Position numbers and translations under genes: made by a program
The notes under the pieces: model-generated
Seen by the model: only the letters and a program-made list of their open reading frames with translations
The model's database searches: none
What the model was told of the DNA's origin: nothing
Shown: positions 1 to 12,262 of the stretch, in pieces
Numbering within the stretch: position 1 is the first letter of the stretch
Layout of the letters: each line of letters starts with the position of its first letter
Assembly: GCF_000423625.1 (NCBI RefSeq)
Contig: NZ_AUII01000003.1
Span: 186,001-250,000 of the forward strand
Direction of reading: 5' to 3'
From: Pseudonocardia asaccharolytica DSM 44247 = NBRC 16224
GTDB taxonomy: Bacteria > Actinomycetota > Actinomycetes > Mycobacteriales > Pseudonocardiaceae
Length of the DNA stretch: 64,000 nucleotides

Positions 1-333
1 ATGGCCCCGGTGCTGCGCCAGATCTACGACCAGATGCCCGAACCCAAATGGGTCCTCGCGATGGGCGTCTGCGCCTCCTCGGGCGGAATGTTCAACAACT
101 ACGCGATCGTCCAGGGCGTTGATCACGTGGTTCCGGTCGATATGTACCTGCCGGGCTGTCCGCCGCGTCCGGAAATGCTGATGGACGCCATTCTCAAGCT
201 CCACGCCAAGATCATGGACGAGCCGCTGGGTGCCAAGCGGGCCGCGGCGCTGGCGGCGAGCGGTCACAAGACCGAGCTCGTCCCGTCCTCGATCAAGTAC
301 GCGCCGAAGAAGAAGACGGCGGAGATGAAGTAG
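1..333 (+). CDS. nuoB: NADH-quinone oxidoreductase subunit B, 3' part
   Basis: This is the C-terminal 110 residues of the complex I subunit that carries iron-sulfur cluster N2, the last electron carrier before quinone. The fragment shows two N2 ligand regions, VCASSGG and LPGCPPRP, and the family's [12 protein letters not shown] signature. The paired-cysteine ligands lie upstream of the window. The family is about 180 residues long, so the in-frame ATG at base 1 is internal and the gene is cut by the window edge. nuoC starts directly after its stop codon. It is the first visible gene of a nuo operon; nuoA should lie just outside. Confidence 0.95.
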   Translation: MAPVLRQIYDQMPEPKWVLAMGVCASSGGMFNNYAIVQGVDHVVPVDMYLPGCPPRPEMLMDAILKLHAKIMDEPLGAKRAAALAASGHKTELVPSSIKYAPKKKTAEMK

Positions 334-1179
334 ATGAGCGAGCCAACCGGAACGTCCGGCAACGGCCAGCAGCCGACCGGCGGGCCACAGTCCTCGGCGG
401 AGCGCAGCGGTGCCGCCGAACGGGAGCACCGGGAGCGCGGTGGCCAGACCGCGGAGCCCGGCGAGGTCGAGCAGATCGCGGGCAACGGCGGCACGACGCC
501 CGAACGAGGCACCCGCCTCGCCGCGCCCGCCGGCCGTGCCCGGTCCGGCATGTTCGGGGTGGACGACACCGGGGACACCTCCGGCTTCGGCGGGCTGCGG
601 CTGCCCGCCTACATCCCCGCCCCGGCCGAGCGGCCGTTCGGCGGCTGGTACGACGACTTCGCCGACGACTTCGCCGAGGCCCTCGACGAGCGCGATATCC
701 CGCGCAGCGCGATCCAACAGGTGACGATCGACCGCGGCGAGATCACCTTCTACGTGCAGCGCGAGCGGATCCGTGACGTGTGCCGGACGCTGCGCGACGA
801 GGAGACGCTGCGCTTCGAGCTGTGCTCGAGCGTGTCCGGGGTCGACTACGGCGAGGACGTGCCACAGCGCCTGCACGTCACCTACCACCTGCTGTCGATG
901 ACCTACCGGCGGCGGATCCGGCTCGAGGTCGCCGTCGACGTCGACGACCCGCACGTGCCCAGTGTCGTCGAGGTGTACCCCACCGCCGACTGGCAGGAGC
1001 GGGAGACCTGGGACATGTTCGGGGTGATCTTCGACGACCACCCCGCGCTGACCCGGATCCTCATGCCCGACGACTGGGACGGTCACCCCCAGCGCAAGGA
1101 CTATCCGCTCGGCGGGATCCCCGTGGAGTACAAGGGCGCCGAGATCCCGCCGCCCGACGAGAGGCGGGCCTACTCATGA
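334..1179 (+). CDS. nuoC: NADH-quinone oxidoreductase subunit C
   Basis: This is the 30-kDa peripheral-arm subunit of complex I, which sits beside NuoD and NuoB near the quinone site. The protein is 281 residues. Roughly the first 80 are a low-complexity Gly/Glu/Pro/Arg tail, as is common in actinobacteria. The conserved core ends with the family signature [16 protein letters not shown] and [15 protein letters not shown] near residues 220-260. Its ATG follows the nuoB stop immediately, and its TGA overlaps the nuoD ATG (ATGA), which implies translational coupling. It is not fused to nuoD, unlike the enterobacterial gene. Confidence 0.96.
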   Translation: MSEPTGTSGNGQQPTGGPQSSAERSGAAEREHRERGGQTAEPGEVEQIAGNGGTTPERGTRLAAPAGRARSGMFGVDDTGDTSGFGGLRLPAYIPAPAERPFGGWYDDFADDFAEALDERDIPRSAIQQVTIDRGEITFYVQRERIRDVCRTLRDEETLRFELCSSVSGVDYGEDVPQRLHVTYHLLSMTYRRRIRLEVAVDVDDPHVPSVVEVYPTADWQERETWDMFGVIFDDHPALTRILMPDDWDGHPQRKDYPLGGIPVEYKGAEIPPPDERRAYS

Positions 1180-2525
1180 GCACGAGAGACGCGTCAGCGC
1201 AGCGAGCATCGGCACCGGGCCACGACGCCTATGCCCCGGCCCGCGAGACCACCGAGGGCACGGTCTTCACCGTCACCGGTGGCGACTGGGACACGCTGAT
1301 CGACTCCGAGCACGACGACCGGGTCGTCATCAACATGGGTCCGCAGCACCCTTCGACGCACGGGGTACTGCGGCTGGTCCTCGAGCTCGAGGGCGAGTCG
1401 GTCACCCAGGCCCGATCGGTGATCGGCTACCTGCACACCGGCATCGAGAAGAACTGCGAGTACCGGACCTGGACCCAGGGCGTCACGTTCGTGACCAGGG
1501 CCGACTACCTGGCGCCGCTGTTCAACGAGGCCGCGTACTGCCTGGGTGTGGAGCGGCTGCTCGGGATCGAGGCGCCGCGGCGCGCGCAGGTCGGTCGGGT
1601 GCTGCTGATGGAGCTCAACCGGATCGGCTCGCATCTGGTGTGCATCGCCACCGGCGGTATGGAGCTGGGCGCGCTGACCGGTATGACCGCGGGCTTCCGG
1701 GAGCGCGAGGAGGTGCTCCACCTGCTGGAGTACCTGACGGGGCTGCGGATGAACCACGCGTTCGTCCGGCCCGGTGGCCTCGCCCAGGACTTCCCGGAGG
1801 ACTGGAAGGAAAAGGTCACCGACTTCATCAAGCTGATGCGCAAGCGGCTTCCGGACTACGACAACCTGCTCACCGGCCAGCCGATCTGGAAGCAGCGGCT
1901 GCAGGGCGTCGGCTACCTCCCGCTCGACGGCTGCCTCGCGCTCGGCGCGACCGGGCCGATCCTGCGCTCGGCGGGTCTGCCCTGGGATCTGCGCAAGGTC
2001 GAGCCCTACCTGGGCTACGAGGAGTACGACTTCGAGGTCCCGACGGCGACCGAGGCGGACTGCTACGCGCGGTACGTGCTGCGGGTGGCCGAGATGCACG
2101 AGTCGCTCAAGATCGTCGAGCAGGCCGTGGCGAAGATGGAGCCGGGCCCGGTGATGGTCGAGGACCGCAAGGTTGCCTGGCCCGCGCAACTGTCGATCGG
2201 CGCGGACGGCATGGGCAACACCCTCGAGCACGTCCGCAAGATCATGAGCCAGTCGATGGAATCCCTGATCCACCACTTCAAGCTGGTCACCGAGGGGTTC
2301 CGCGTCCCGGCGGGCCAGGTCTACTCGGCGGTGGAGTCGCCGCGCGGAGAGCTGGGCTACCACCTCGTCTCCGACGGCGGCACCCGGCCGGTCCGCGTCC
2401 ACCTGCGCGAGCCCAGCTTCGTGAACCTGCAGACCATGCCGGCCATGTGTGAGGGCGGCATGGTCGCCGACGTGATCGCCGCCGTCGCGAGTATCGACCC
2501 GGTCATGGGAGGTGTCGATCGATGA
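1176..2525 (+). CDS. nuoD: NADH-quinone oxidoreductase subunit D
   Basis: This is the 49-kDa complex I subunit, evolved from the large subunit of NiFe hydrogenases, which with NuoB forms the quinone pocket. The start chosen is the ATG at 1176, which overlaps the nuoC stop and gives 449 residues. The longer open frame upstream only shadows nuoC. The signature [15 protein letters not shown] near residue 50 carries the quinone-site histidine, [13 protein letters not shown] follows, and the C-terminus DPVMGGVDR is the expected family end. About 70 bases separate it from nuoE. Confidence 0.97.
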   Translation: MSTRDASAQRASAPGHDAYAPARETTEGTVFTVTGGDWDTLIDSEHDDRVVINMGPQHPSTHGVLRLVLELEGESVTQARSVIGYLHTGIEKNCEYRTWTQGVTFVTRADYLAPLFNEAAYCLGVERLLGIEAPRRAQVGRVLLMELNRIGSHLVCIATGGMELGALTGMTAGFREREEVLHLLEYLTGLRMNHAFVRPGGLAQDFPEDWKEKVTDFIKLMRKRLPDYDNLLTGQPIWKQRLQGVGYLPLDGCLALGATGPILRSAGLPWDLRKVEPYLGYEEYDFEVPTATEADCYARYVLRVAEMHESLKIVEQAVAKMEPGPVMVEDRKVAWPAQLSIGADGMGNTLEHVRKIMSQSMESLIHHFKLVTEGFRVPAGQVYSAVESPRGELGYHLVSDGGTRPVRVHLREPSFVNLQTMPAMCEGGMVADVIAAVASIDPVMGGVDR

Positions 2526-2595
2526 CGCCGACGGAGCGCCCGGGGGCGGCAGCCGGCGGAGCCGGCGGGGTGGGTCAGCACAGCGAGGGGGAAGG

Positions 2596-3399
2596 ATGAC
2601 ACTGCCCGAGGGCACGCCGGAGACCAACAGCGCCGCGCCCGCGGCACCGCAGGAGCTGACCTGGAAGCCGGTCGTCGAGGAGGGTCCGCCGGCCTCGCCG
2701 ATGTTCGACGAGCTGACCCGGCAGCGCACCAAGGAGATCATCGCCCGGTATCCGCAGCCGCGCTCGGCGCTGCTCCCGCTGCTGCATCTGGTGCAGTCGG
2801 TGGAGGGCTTCGTCAGCCAGGACGGCATCCGGTACTGCGCCGAGGCGCTGGAGCTGAGCACGGCCGAGGTCGCCGCCGTCGTGACCTTCTACACGATGTA
2901 CAAGCGCAGCCCGTGCGGCCAGCATCTGGTGAGCGTCTGCACGAACACGCTGTGCGCGGCGCTGGGCGGCGACGAGATCTACCGGCGGCTCTCGGAGAAG
3001 CTCGGAGTCGGCCACGAGGAGACGGCGGGGGAGCCGGGCAGCCCCGGTTCGATCACCCTGGAGCACGCCGAATGCCTGGCAGCCTGCGATCTGGCCCCGG
3101 TCGTCCAGGTCAACTACGAGTACTTCGACAACCAGACGACCGAGTCGGCGACGGAGCTGGTCGAGGCGTTGCAGCGGGACGAGAAGCCGCATCCCACCCG
3201 CGGTGCCCCGCTGACCGACTTCAGAACCGCCGAGCTCGAGCTGGCCGGGATCCACGGCGATCTCGAGCAGTCGGTGGAGGGGCCGTCGGCCGCGAAGGAG
3301 ACACTGCGCGGCGTGCAACTCGCCGCCGAGTGCGGCTGGGTCGCCCCGTCGCTGCCGGCCGAGCCGCCGGCCCTGCCGCCACTGCCGGAGAAGAAGTGA
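2596..3399 (+). CDS. nuoE: NADH-quinone oxidoreductase subunit E
   Basis: This is the 24-kDa thioredoxin-fold subunit of the NADH dehydrogenase module, binding [2Fe-2S] cluster N1a. The four ligands are visible as C115-x4-C120 (CTNTLC) and C160-x3-C164 (CLAAC). The ATG at 2596 is chosen because a purine-rich GGGGGAAGG lies just before it; an upstream in-frame extension overlaps nuoD and lacks family features. At 267 residues it is longer than many NuoE proteins because of a C-terminal tail beyond residue 210. nuoF begins five bases after the stop. Confidence 0.95.
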   Translation: MTLPEGTPETNSAAPAAPQELTWKPVVEEGPPASPMFDELTRQRTKEIIARYPQPRSALLPLLHLVQSVEGFVSQDGIRYCAEALELSTAEVAAVVTFYTMYKRSPCGQHLVSVCTNTLCAALGGDEIYRRLSEKLGVGHEETAGEPGSPGSITLEHAECLAACDLAPVVQVNYEYFDNQTTESATELVEALQRDEKPHPTRGAPLTDFRTAELELAGIHGDLEQSVEGPSAAKETLRGVQLAAECGWVAPSLPAEPPALPPLPEKK

Positions 3400-3403
3400 G
3401 GTC

Positions 3404-4726
3404 ATGACGACTCCCGATCCGCTCACCCCGGTCCTCACCCGACGCTGGGGTCTGCCGCGCTCCTGGTCGCTGGAGACCTACGAACAGCACGACGGGTACG
3501 CGGCGTTGCGCGCGGCGCTGGCCGCGCATCCCGATCAGATCATCCAGCTGGTGAAGGACTCCGGGCTGCGCGGCCGCGGCGGCGCGGGCTTCCCGACGGG
3601 CATGAAGTGGTCGTTCATCCCGCAGGGTCCCGACGGCGCAGGCGCCAAGCCGAAGTACCTGGTGATCAACGCCGACGAGGGCGAGCCGGGCACCTGCAAG
3701 GACATCCCGACGATGATGGCCGACCCGCATTCGCTGATCGAGGGCTGCATCATCACCAGCTACGCGATCCGCGCGCACTTCTGCGCGATCTACGTGCGCG
3801 GCGAGGCGCTGCACTGCATCCGCCGGGTCCAGGGCGCGGTGAACGAGGCCTACGCCAAGGGGTACCTCGGCAAGAACATTCTCGGCTCCGGCTTCGACCT
3901 GGACATCGTGGTGCACGCCGGGGCCGGCGCCTACATCTGCGGCGAGGAGACGGCGCTGCTCGACTCGCTCGAGGGTCGTCGCGGTCAACCTCGCCTCAAG
4001 CCTCCGTTCCCGGCCACCTCCGGGCTCTACGCCTCGCCCACCGTGGTGAACAACGTGGAGACGATCGCAACGGTTCCCGCGATCGTTGCCGGCGGCTCGG
4101 ACTGGTTTCGTTCGATGGGCACGGAGCGCAGCCCGGGTCCGAAGATCTACTCGATCTCCGGGCACGTCGAGCGGCCCGGCCAGTACGAGGCCCCGCTGGG
4201 CGTCACGCTGCGCCAGTTGCTGGAGATGGCCGGCGGGATGAAGGACGGTGTCCCGCTCAAGTTCTGGACCCCGGGCGGTTCGTCGACCCCGCTGTTCACC
4301 GCCGAACATCTCGACGTCCCGCTGGACTTCGAGGGTGCCGCCGCGGCCGGCTCGATGCTGGGCACCACGGCCGTGATGGTCTTCAACGAGACCGTCTCGG
4401 TGCCGTGGGCGGTGATGAAGTGGACGGAGTTCTACAAGCACGAGTCGTGCGGCAAGTGCACCCCGTGCCGCGAGGGAACGTACTGGCTCGAACACATCCT
4501 GCACCGGATGGTGGCGGGCCAGGGCACCCCCGAGGACGTGGAGACGATGCTCGACGTCTGCGACAACATCCTGGGCCGTGCGTTCTGTGCCCTCGGCGAC
4601 GGTGCGACCAGCCCGATCACCAGCGGGATCGAGTACTTCCGCCAGGAGTTCCTCGACCTGTGCGCCGCGCAGTCCGCGGTCGCGCAGCCGGAGCAGCTGG
4701 CCGAGCTGACCGGAGTGTCCGCATGA
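3404..4726 (+). CDS. nuoF: NADH-quinone oxidoreductase subunit F
   Basis: This is the 51-kDa subunit that oxidises NADH with FMN and passes electrons to cluster N3. The glycine-rich NADH/FMN loop [13 protein letters not shown] appears near residue 47, [11 protein letters not shown] near 90 and [14 protein letters not shown] near 174. The [4Fe-4S] ligands are [13 protein letters not shown] at about 347-359 and a later [10 protein letters not shown]. Length 440 is normal. The TGA overlaps the nuoG ATG at 4723, so E, F and G form one coupled NADH-dehydrogenase module. Confidence 0.97.
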   Translation: MTTPDPLTPVLTRRWGLPRSWSLETYEQHDGYAALRAALAAHPDQIIQLVKDSGLRGRGGAGFPTGMKWSFIPQGPDGAGAKPKYLVINADEGEPGTCKDIPTMMADPHSLIEGCIITSYAIRAHFCAIYVRGEALHCIRRVQGAVNEAYAKGYLGKNILGSGFDLDIVVHAGAGAYICGEETALLDSLEGRRGQPRLKPPFPATSGLYASPTVVNNVETIATVPAIVAGGSDWFRSMGTERSPGPKIYSISGHVERPGQYEAPLGVTLRQLLEMAGGMKDGVPLKFWTPGGSSTPLFTAEHLDVPLDFEGAAAAGSMLGTTAVMVFNETVSVPWAVMKWTEFYKHESCGKCTPCREGTYWLEHILHRMVAGQGTPEDVETMLDVCDNILGRAFCALGDGATSPITSGIEYFRQEFLDLCAAQSAVAQPEQLAELTGVSA

Positions 4727-7230
4727 GCCTCTCCCCCGAGAAGACCGACGCCCGGCCGGTGCCCGAGGGCTACGTCCGGCTGACCATCGACGGGCTGGAG
4801 GTCGACGCGCCCAAGGGCGAGATCCTCATCCGGACCTGTGAGCGGCTCGGGATCATCGTCCCGCGGTTCTGCGACCATCCGCTGCTCGACCCGGCGGGCG
4901 CCTGCCGGCAGTGTCTGGTCGAGGTGGAGATGGGCGGGCGGCTGATGCCCAAGCCGCAGGCCAGCTGCACGATGACCGTCGCGGACGGCATGGTCGTCAA
5001 GACCCAGCACACCTCGCCCGTGGCCGACAAGGCCCAGCAGGGCGTCATGGAGATGCTGCTGATCAACCACCCGCTCGACTGCCCGATCTGCGACAAGGGC
5101 GGCGAATGCCCGTTGCAGAACCAGGCGATGTCGAACGGCCGCACGGACTCCCGGTTCGTCGACCCCAAGCGGACGTTCCCCAAGCCGTTGCCGATCAGCA
5201 CTCAGGTGCTGCTCGACCGCGAGCGCTGCATCCTCTGCCAGCGCTGCACCCGCTTCTCCGAACAGATCGCCGGCGACCCGTTCATCGACCTGCTCGAGCG
5301 CGGCGCGGACCAGCAGATCGGCGTGGCGGCCGACAAGCCGTTCCAGTCCTACTTCTCGGGCAACACCATCCAGATCTGTCCGGTCGGGGCCCTGACCAGC
5401 GCGGCGTACCGGTTCCGCGCCCGCCCGTTCGACCTGGTGTCCACGCCCGGGGTGTGCGAGCACTGCGCCTCGGGCTGCGAGCAGCGCAACGACACCCGGC
5501 GGGGCACCGTGATGCGCAGGCTCGCGGGCAACGACCCCGAGGTCAACGAGGAGTGGACCTGCGACAAGGGCCGTTTCGCGTTCCGCTACCTGACCTCGAA
5601 GGAACGGATCGTGCGGCCGATGGTCCGCGGCGCCGACGGCAGGCTCGCCGAGACGTCCTGGACCAACGGGCTGCGCGTCGCCGCCGAGGGCCTGCTCGCG
5701 GCTCGGTCCTCGGGCGGAATCGGGGTGCTGCCCGGTGGGCGGCTCACGGTGGAGGACGCCTACGCCTACGCGAAGTTCGCCCGCGTCGCGGCGCACACCA
5801 ATGACATCGACTTCCGGGCCCGGCCGCATTCGGGCGAGGAGCTCGACTTCCTCGCCGCGCACGTCGTCGGCACCGGCCCCGAGATCCTCGACTACACCCG
5901 CCTCGAGGCCGCGCCCGCGGTACTGTGCGTCGCGTTCGAGCCGGAGGAGGAGTCGCCGATCGTCTTCCTGAGGCTGCGCAAGGCCGCCCGCAAGCATGGT
6001 CAGAAGGTGTTCCACCTCGGTCAGTGGACGACGCCCGCGGTGCGGCGCACAGCCACCTCGACCGGGGTCGCGTCGCCCGCGGCCCGCGACAACCTGATCC
6101 GCGCGGTCCCCGGGGCCGAGGCCGCGGTGCTCGCCGAGCTGGCCGAGACGGCGCCGCATGTCATCGAGGCGCTGACCGGCGGGGGAGTGATCCTCGTCGG
6201 CGAGCGGGCCGCCGAGGTGCCGGGTCTGTACTCGGCGGTGGCGGCACTGGCGCAACGCACGGGTGCCGCCGTCGGCTGGGTGCCGCGCCGCGCCGGTGAC
6301 CGCGGGGCCCTCGAGGCCGGCGCGGTCCCGACGCTGCTGCCCGGCGGCCGTCCGGTCACCGATGCCGCCGCGCGCGCCGAGATCGAGCGGGCCTGGGGAC
6401 TGGCCGCGGGCACGATCCCGGCCACCCCGGGGCGGGACACCGACGACATCCTCGGCGCGGCTGCGATGGGTGAGCTGGCCGCGCTCGTGGTCGGCGGGGT
6501 GGACCCCGACGACCTGGCCGATCCGGCCGCCGCGCGCAGCGCGCTGCGCGAGGCCGGCTTCCTGGTCAGCATCGAACTGCACGCCTCGGCCGTCACCGAG
6601 GTCGCCGACGTCGTGCTCCCGGTGGCGCCCGACGCGCAGCGGGCCGGCAGCTACCTGAACTGGGAGGGCCGCCGCCGCGAGTTCGGGGTGGCGCTGGACG
6701 CCAGCGGTGTGCTGCCCGACTGCCGGGTGCTCGACACGCTGGCCGTGGAGATGGACGTCGACCTGTTCACCCAGACCCCGGCGGCCGCGGCGGGCGACCT
6801 GGCCCGGCTCGGCCGGTTCGCCGGGACGGCGCCGCCCGGTCCCGCGGCGCAGCCGGCGCGGACCCGCACGCCGGCCTACGGGCAGGCTGTGCTCGCCACC
6901 TGGCGGCAACTGGTGGACGAGAGCAGCCTCGCGATCGATGAGCCCGCGCTGGCCGGTACCGCCCGGCCCGCCCAGGTGCGGGTCAACGCCGCGACCGCCG
7001 AGCGGCTGGGGCTGACCGAGGGCCTGCTGGCGACGGTGCGTACCGAACGCGGTTCGATCACGCTGCCGGTCGCCGCCGCGGACCTGCCCGACGGAGTCGT
7101 CTGGCTGCCGGCGAACTCCGCGGGGTCGCGGGTCCGGGTCGCTCTCGGGGTCGGTCACGGCGAGCTGGTGGGCGTCAGCGCGGCGGGCGGGGCCGCCGGT
7201 GCGGCGGACGGGAACGGAGACACGGCATGA
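4723..7230 (+). CDS. nuoG: NADH-quinone oxidoreductase subunit G
   Basis: This is the largest peripheral-arm subunit, 835 residues, relaying electrons from N3 toward NuoI. The N-terminal ferredoxin domain shows RFCDHPLL and [11 protein letters not shown], then [26 protein letters not shown] and CPVGAL for the further [4Fe-4S] clusters. [14 protein letters not shown] motif near residue 245 could ligate the additional cluster known from some bacteria. The remainder is the molybdopterin-oxidoreductase-like domain, Ala- and Gly-rich and less conserved. The ATG at 4723 overlaps the nuoF stop, and its own stop overlaps nuoH. Confidence 0.96.
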   Translation: MSLSPEKTDARPVPEGYVRLTIDGLEVDAPKGEILIRTCERLGIIVPRFCDHPLLDPAGACRQCLVEVEMGGRLMPKPQASCTMTVADGMVVKTQHTSPVADKAQQGVMEMLLINHPLDCPICDKGGECPLQNQAMSNGRTDSRFVDPKRTFPKPLPISTQVLLDRERCILCQRCTRFSEQIAGDPFIDLLERGADQQIGVAADKPFQSYFSGNTIQICPVGALTSAAYRFRARPFDLVSTPGVCEHCASGCEQRNDTRRGTVMRRLAGNDPEVNEEWTCDKGRFAFRYLTSKERIVRPMVRGADGRLAETSWTNGLRVAAEGLLAARSSGGIGVLPGGRLTVEDAYAYAKFARVAAHTNDIDFRARPHSGEELDFLAAHVVGTGPEILDYTRLEAAPAVLCVAFEPEEESPIVFLRLRKAARKHGQKVFHLGQWTTPAVRRTATSTGVASPAARDNLIRAVPGAEAAVLAELAETAPHVIEALTGGGVILVGERAAEVPGLYSAVAALAQRTGAAVGWVPRRAGDRGALEAGAVPTLLPGGRPVTDAAARAEIERAWGLAAGTIPATPGRDTDDILGAAAMGELAALVVGGVDPDDLADPAAARSALREAGFLVSIELHASAVTEVADVVLPVAPDAQRAGSYLNWEGRRREFGVALDASGVLPDCRVLDTLAVEMDVDLFTQTPAAAAGDLARLGRFAGTAPPGPAAQPARTRTPAYGQAVLATWRQLVDESSLAIDEPALAGTARPAQVRVNAATAERLGLTEGLLATVRTERGSITLPVAAADLPDGVVWLPANSAGSRVRVALGVGHGELVGVSAAGGAAGAADGNGDTA

Positions 7231-8564
7231 ACGCGGCGCTCGTGCAGGCGGTGCTGGCACAGGGGGAGGGGATGACCCGAACCCAGCAGCTGCTGGCCGA
7301 CGACCCGATCTGGTTGATCCTGCTCAAGGTCGTCGCGCTGTTCGCGATCGGCGTCGTGCTCACCCTCTTCATGATCAACTGGGAGCGCAAGGTGGTGGCC
7401 CGGATGCAGCAGCGTCCCGGCCCGAACCGGGTCGGCCCCAACGGCTGGCTGCAGTCGCTGGCCGACGGCCTGAAGCTGGCGTTCAAAGAGGACATCATGC
7501 CGGCGCTGGCCGACAGGAAGGTCTACTTCATCGCCCCGGTGATCTCCACGATCCCCGCGTTCGTGGCGCTTTCGGTGATCCCGTTCGGCGGCGAGGTCTC
7601 GATCTTCGGTGAGCCCACGGTGCTGCAGCTCGTCGACCTGCCGGTCGGAGTGCTGGTCGTGCTGGCCTGCAGCTCGATCGGGGTCTACGGGATCGTGCTC
7701 GGCGGCTGGGCATCGGGGTCGCCCTACTCGCTTCTCGGTGCGCTGCGCTCAGCGGCGCAGGTGATCTCCTACGAGATCGCGCTGGGGCTGTCGATCGTCG
7801 CGGTGATCCTGTTCACCGGAACGATGTCGACCGCGGACATCGTCGGCGCGCAGGCATCCGGCTGGTTCGCCCTCCTGCTCATCCCGAGCTTCGTCGTGTT
7901 CGTGATCTCGATGGTCGGCGAGACCAACCGCGCCCCGTTCGACCTCCCCGAGGCCGAGTCCGAGCTGGTGGGTGGCTTCCACACCGAGTACTCGTCGCTG
8001 AAGTTCGCGCTGTTCTTCCTCGCCGAGTACGTGAACATGGTGACCGTCTCGGCGATGGCCACGACGTTGTTCCTCGGCGGGGGGCAGTGGCCGTGGCCGC
8101 TGTCGTTCCTCAACAGCAACGGCTGGCTGCAGATGATCGCCTTCCTGATCAAGACGATGATCTTCCTGTTCGTCTTCATCTGGCTGCGCGGCACGCTGCC
8201 CCGGTTCCGTTACGACCAGTTCATGAAGCTGGGCTGGAAGGCGCTGGTGCCGATCAGCCTGCTGTGGATCCTGGCGATCTTCGCGATCCGTACCTACCGC
8301 ACGAGCGCGGGCAGCAGCCTGACCACGCTGCTGGTCATGATCGGCATCGTGCTCGCCGTGGTGGTGGTGGTCGCGTTCCTGGTGCCGGAGCGGCGCCAGC
8401 CCGAGGCCGAGGTCGAACTGGCGTCGGACTACCCGGTGCCCCCGCTCGACCTGGCCGTGCCGACACCGCCGCGGCATCGGCTGCGGCGCCGTGCGGCCGA
8501 GTCCGCCGACCGCGAACCGGCCGGCGCGCTCAGCGGCCCCCCGAAGGAGACCGAGGATGTTTGA
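7227..8564 (+). CDS. nuoH: NADH-quinone oxidoreductase subunit H
   Basis: This is the integral-membrane subunit that links the peripheral arm to the membrane arm and lines the quinone channel. About eight hydrophobic helices are visible. The most conserved loop, [16 protein letters not shown], is present, as is the [12 protein letters not shown] region near residue 85. At 445 residues it carries about 60 extra charged residues at the C-terminus, an actinobacterial habit. The start overlaps the nuoG stop (ATGA), and the coding end overlaps the first codons of nuoI by eight bases. Confidence 0.96.
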   Translation: MNAALVQAVLAQGEGMTRTQQLLADDPIWLILLKVVALFAIGVVLTLFMINWERKVVARMQQRPGPNRVGPNGWLQSLADGLKLAFKEDIMPALADRKVYFIAPVISTIPAFVALSVIPFGGEVSIFGEPTVLQLVDLPVGVLVVLACSSIGVYGIVLGGWASGSPYSLLGALRSAAQVISYEIALGLSIVAVILFTGTMSTADIVGAQASGWFALLLIPSFVVFVISMVGETNRAPFDLPEAESELVGGFHTEYSSLKFALFFLAEYVNMVTVSAMATTLFLGGGQWPWPLSFLNSNGWLQMIAFLIKTMIFLFVFIWLRGTLPRFRYDQFMKLGWKALVPISLLWILAIFAIRTYRTSAGSSLTTLLVMIGIVLAVVVVVAFLVPERRQPEAEVELASDYPVPPLDLAVPTPPRHRLRRRAAESADREPAGALSGPPKETEDV

Positions 8565-9114
8565 TTTCTTCAAGGGCTTCGGTGTCACCTTCTCGACGAT
8601 GTTCCGCAAGGTCGTCACCGAGGAGTACCCCGAGGACTTCCCGCCCGCCGCTCCGCGCTACCACGGCCGCCACCAGCTCAACCGGCACCCGGACGGGCTG
8701 GAGAAGTGCGTCGGGTGCGAGCTGTGTGCCTGGGCCTGTCCCGCCGATGCGATCTACGTCGAGGGCGGCGACAACACCGAGGAGGAGCGCTACTCCCCGG
8801 GCGAGCGCTACGGCGCTATCTACCAGATCAACTACCTGCGCTGCATCGGCTGCGGGTTGTGCATCGAGGCCTGCCCGACCCGGTCGCTCACGATGACCAA
8901 CTTCTACGAGCTCGCCGACGACAACCGCCAGGACCTGATCTACACCAAGGAACAGCTGCTCGCGCCGTTGCTGCCGGGGATGGAGGCCCCGCCGCACCCG
9001 ATGCGGCTCGGCGAGGACGAGCAGGACTACTACGTGCTCGGCCCGCAGCTTGCTCGCGCCTCCGCGGCGGGTGAGCAGGTCGCGAACGATCCGGTCGGGG
9101 AGCAGGTCCGATGA
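8557..9114 (+). CDS. nuoI: NADH-quinone oxidoreductase subunit I
   Basis: This is the 23-kDa ferredoxin-like subunit carrying [4Fe-4S] clusters N6a and N6b. Both ligand sets are intact: [12 protein letters not shown] and [12 protein letters not shown]. The ATG at 8557 is preferred because the protein then starts [12 protein letters not shown], the usual family beginning, and because AAGGAG lies just upstream within nuoH. The product is 185 residues. The TGA overlaps the nuoJ start. Confidence 0.96.
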   Translation: MFDFFKGFGVTFSTMFRKVVTEEYPEDFPPAAPRYHGRHQLNRHPDGLEKCVGCELCAWACPADAIYVEGGDNTEEERYSPGERYGAIYQINYLRCIGCGLCIEACPTRSLTMTNFYELADDNRQDLIYTKEQLLAPLLPGMEAPPHPMRLGEDEQDYYVLGPQLARASAAGEQVANDPVGEQVR

Positions 9115-9929
9115 TCACCGTGCTGGCCCAGGCGGCGACCGGCGCCGTCACCACCGGGGAGGCCGTTGCCTTCTGGATCCTCGGCCCGATCGCGCTGGCC
9201 GGGGCGCTGGGCATGGTCCTCGCGCGCAATGCAGTGCATTCCGCGCTGTTCCTGGCGATGACGATGCTCAGCCTCGGCGTCCTCTACATCGTGCAGCAGG
9301 CGCCGTTCCTCGGCTTCGTGCAGATCATCGTCTACACCGGCGCCGTGATGATGCTGTTCCTGTTCGTGCTCATGCTGGTGGGCCGGGACAGCTCCGACTC
9401 GATCGTCGAGGTGCTGCGGGGCCAGCGGTTCGTCGCACTGCTGCTCGGCATCGGGCTGGCCGGCTTGCTCGTCGGTGTGATCGGCAGGGCGCTCGTCGAC
9501 GTCACCCCGGTGGGGCTGGCCGAGAACGCCGCGGGGAGCAACGGCAACATGCCCGGGCTCGGCAGGCTCATCTTCACCGACTATCTGCTGCCCTTCGAGC
9601 TCACCTCCGCGCTGCTCATCACCGCGGCGCTCGCCGCGATGGTGCTCACCCACGCGCAGAGCAAGGCCCACGCCAAACGCGGCCAGCGGGCGACCGTGAT
9701 CGCCAGGCTGCGCGGCGAGCACGCGCGGATCTCCCCGCTGCCCGGGCCCGGGGTCTACGCCACCGGGGACTCGGTGGCCGTGCCCGCGGTCCTGCCGGAC
9801 GGCTCGATCGCGCCGGAGTCGCTCTCGGAGATCATCGAGTCCACCCCGGTCGAGGAGCTCGAGCCCCCGCCCCGGCCCGACCCGCATGCGCTCACCGGCG
9901 GCACGCCCAGGCAGGACGGTAACCAGTGA
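9111..9929 (+). CDS. nuoJ: NADH-quinone oxidoreductase subunit J
   Basis: This is a membrane-arm subunit of complex I, 272 residues. Five hydrophobic segments occupy the first 185 or so residues, with the family's [19 protein letters not shown] stretch in the third. The last 85 residues form a polar, Pro/Arg-rich tail that E. coli NuoJ lacks but that is common in actinobacteria. The start overlaps nuoI, and the TGA overlaps the nuoK GTG. Confidence 0.95.
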   Translation: MITVLAQAATGAVTTGEAVAFWILGPIALAGALGMVLARNAVHSALFLAMTMLSLGVLYIVQQAPFLGFVQIIVYTGAVMMLFLFVLMLVGRDSSDSIVEVLRGQRFVALLLGIGLAGLLVGVIGRALVDVTPVGLAENAAGSNGNMPGLGRLIFTDYLLPFELTSALLITAALAAMVLTHAQSKAHAKRGQRATVIARLRGEHARISPLPGPGVYATGDSVAVPAVLPDGSIAPESLSEIIESTPVEELEPPPRPDPHALTGGTPRQDGNQ

Positions 9930-10225
9930 CTCCCACGTACTACCTGCTCCTGTCGGCGCTGCTGTTCTCCATCGGAGCGGTGGGCGTCCTGGTCCGGCGT
10001 AACGCGATCGTCGTGTTCATGTGCATCGAGCTGATGCTCAACGCGGTCAACCTCTCCCTGGTCACATTCTCGCGGATCAACGGAGCGCTGGACGGCCAGG
10101 TGATGGCGTTCTTCGTGATGGTCGTGGCCGCAGCTGAGGTCGTCGTCGGGCTGGCCATCATCATGTCGATCTTCCGCACCCGTCGGTCCGCCTCGGTGGA
10201 CGACGCGAACCTGCTCAAGTACTAG
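9926..10225 (+). CDS. nuoK: NADH-quinone oxidoreductase subunit K
   Basis: This is a small membrane-arm subunit of 99 residues with three helices, homologous to MrpC of multisubunit antiporters. The buried glutamates expected for proton transfer are visible in [13 protein letters not shown] and [11 protein letters not shown]. The GTG start at 9926 shares bases with the nuoJ stop. Eleven bases separate it from nuoL. Confidence 0.96.
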   Translation: MTPTYYLLLSALLFSIGAVGVLVRRNAIVVFMCIELMLNAVNLSLVTFSRINGALDGQVMAFFVMVVAAAEVVVGLAIIMSIFRTRRSASVDDANLLKY

Positions 10226-10236
10226 GAGCGCTCCCC

Positions 10237-12234
10237 GTGCCTACCGAGCTCCCCGCCACGGGTGCCGTTGGTCCCGTCACCGGCGTCGCGTCGCTGGCCT
10301 GGCTGCTGTTCGCGCTGCCCGCGGCGAGCGCCGTGATCCTGTTCGTCGCCGGGCGGCGGGCGAACCGCTGGGGCCACTGGCTCGGCGTCCTGTCCGTCGC
10401 CGCCGCGTTCGTCATCGGCGCGTTGATCTTCGTGCAGACCCTCGGGCTCGACCCCGCACAGCGCACCCGCGAGATCTCGCTCTACGAGTGGATCCCCGTC
10501 GCCGGGCTGAACATCGACTTCGGGTTCCGGCTCGACCCGCTCTCGCTGACGTTCGTGCTGCTCATCACCGGGGTCGGCGGGTTGATCCACCTCTACTCGG
10601 TCGGCTATATGGCCCCGCATGCCACCGACGGCGGCGAGCCGGCGGACGATTCGAGCAGGCGGCGCTTCTTCGCGCAGCTGAACCTGTTCATCGCGGCCAT
10701 GCTGCTGCTGGTCCTCGGCAACAACTTCGTGCTGCTCTACCTGGGCTGGGAGGGCGTCGGCCTGGCGTCCTACCTGCTCATCGGCTTCTACCAGAACCGC
10801 CCGTCCGCGGCGACCGCGGCGAAGAAGGCGTTCCTGATGAACCGCGTCGGCGACGTCGGGCTCGCGCTGGCGATCTTCCTGATCTGGATGGAACTGGGCA
10901 CCGTCCAGTACACCGACGTGTTCGCCCGGATCGGAGAGGTGCCCGGCGGCACGATCCTTGCGATCACGCTGCTGCTGTTGCTCGGGGCGTGCGGCAAGTC
11001 CGGCCAGTTCCCGCTGCAGGCCTGGTTGCCCGACGCGATGGAGGGCCCGACCCCGGTCTCGGCGCTGATCCACGCGGCCACGATGGTCACCGCGGGTGTC
11101 TTCCTCGTCGCCCGGATGAACCCGATCTACAACATCACCGAGACCGGGCGCCTCGCCGTCGCGATCATCGGGGTGATCACGTTGCTCATCGGCGCGATCA
11201 TCGGCTGCGCCTACGACGACATCAAGAAGGTGCTCGCGTACTCGACGGTCAGCCAGATCGGTTACATGATCCTCGCCGTCGGGCTCGGCCCGGCCGGATA
11301 CGCGCTGGGCATCCTGCACCTGCTGGCCCACGGCTTCTTCAAGGCCGGGCTGTTCCTCGGTGCCGGTTCGGTCATGCACGCCATGCACGACGAGGTGGAC
11401 ATGCGCCGGTTCGGCGGGCTGGCCCGGTACATGCCGATCACCACGGTGACGTTCGGGCTCGGCTACCTCGCCATCATCGGGTTCCCGTTCCTGTCCGGCT
11501 ACTACACCAAGGACGCGATCATCGCGGCCACCTTCGGGCAGGGCGGCTGGCAGGGCGCCGTGTTCGGCGGGGTGGCGGTGCTCGCCGCGGGGCTCACCGC
11601 GTTCTACATGACCCGGCTGGTGCTCATGACGTTCTTCGGCGAGAAGCGCTGGCAGAACCTGCGCGTCGGGGACACCCCGGACGGCGCGCAGTACCACCCG
11701 CACGAGTCTCCCGCGGTGATGACCATTCCGATGATCGTCCTCGCGTTCGGTTCGGTAGCCGCGGGTTTCCTGTTGACCTGGGACGGCGCGCTGGTGCGGT
11801 GGCTGCAGCCGACGCTCGGCGAGCTCGAGGAGAGCGCGGCGGGGCCGCTGTCGCACACCGCGGTCGCGATCGTGACCGTGGCCGTCTCCGCGCTGGGCGC
11901 GCTCATCGCCTACCTGGTGGTCGGCCGCAGGCCGGTCCCGGTGCAGCGGCCGGAGCCGGTCTCGTTCCCGGTTCGCGCCGCGCGCCGCGACCTCTACGCC
12001 AACGCGATCAACGAGGTACTCATCGCCCGGCCGGGGATCTGGCTGTCCCGCGCGCTGGTCTACATCGACAACCGCGGGGTGGACGGGCTGGTCAACGGCA
12101 CCGCCGCCCTGCTCGGGGGCAGCTCGGGCCGGCTGCGCAGGTTGCAGACCGGGTTCGTCCGCTCCTACGCGCTGAGCATGCTCGGCGGCTCGGTCCTGGT
12201 CATCGCCGCATTGCTGGCGGTGAGGTTCGCGTGA
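10237..12234 (+). CDS. nuoL: NADH-quinone oxidoreductase subunit L
   Basis: This is a Mrp-antiporter-like proton-pumping subunit of the membrane arm, 665 residues with the expected 14-plus hydrophobic helices and a long C-terminal lateral-helix region. Recognisable blocks include [36 protein letters not shown] and [15 protein letters not shown], which carry the glutamate and lysines of the proton path. The start is GTG at 10237; no ribosome binding site is obvious, so coupling to nuoK eleven bases upstream is likely. nuoM begins 28 bases after its stop. Confidence 0.97.
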   Translation: MPTELPATGAVGPVTGVASLAWLLFALPAASAVILFVAGRRANRWGHWLGVLSVAAAFVIGALIFVQTLGLDPAQRTREISLYEWIPVAGLNIDFGFRLDPLSLTFVLLITGVGGLIHLYSVGYMAPHATDGGEPADDSSRRRFFAQLNLFIAAMLLLVLGNNFVLLYLGWEGVGLASYLLIGFYQNRPSAATAAKKAFLMNRVGDVGLALAIFLIWMELGTVQYTDVFARIGEVPGGTILAITLLLLLGACGKSGQFPLQAWLPDAMEGPTPVSALIHAATMVTAGVFLVARMNPIYNITETGRLAVAIIGVITLLIGAIIGCAYDDIKKVLAYSTVSQIGYMILAVGLGPAGYALGILHLLAHGFFKAGLFLGAGSVMHAMHDEVDMRRFGGLARYMPITTVTFGLGYLAIIGFPFLSGYYTKDAIIAATFGQGGWQGAVFGGVAVLAAGLTAFYMTRLVLMTFFGEKRWQNLRVGDTPDGAQYHPHESPAVMTIPMIVLAFGSVAAGFLLTWDGALVRWLQPTLGELEESAAGPLSHTAVAIVTVAVSALGALIAYLVVGRRPVPVQRPEPVSFPVRAARRDLYANAINEVLIARPGIWLSRALVYIDNRGVDGLVNGTAALLGGSSGRLRRLQTGFVRSYALSMLGGSVLVIAALLAVRFA

Positions 12235-12262
12235 GGCGCGCCGTCCTGGCCGAGGTATCGCC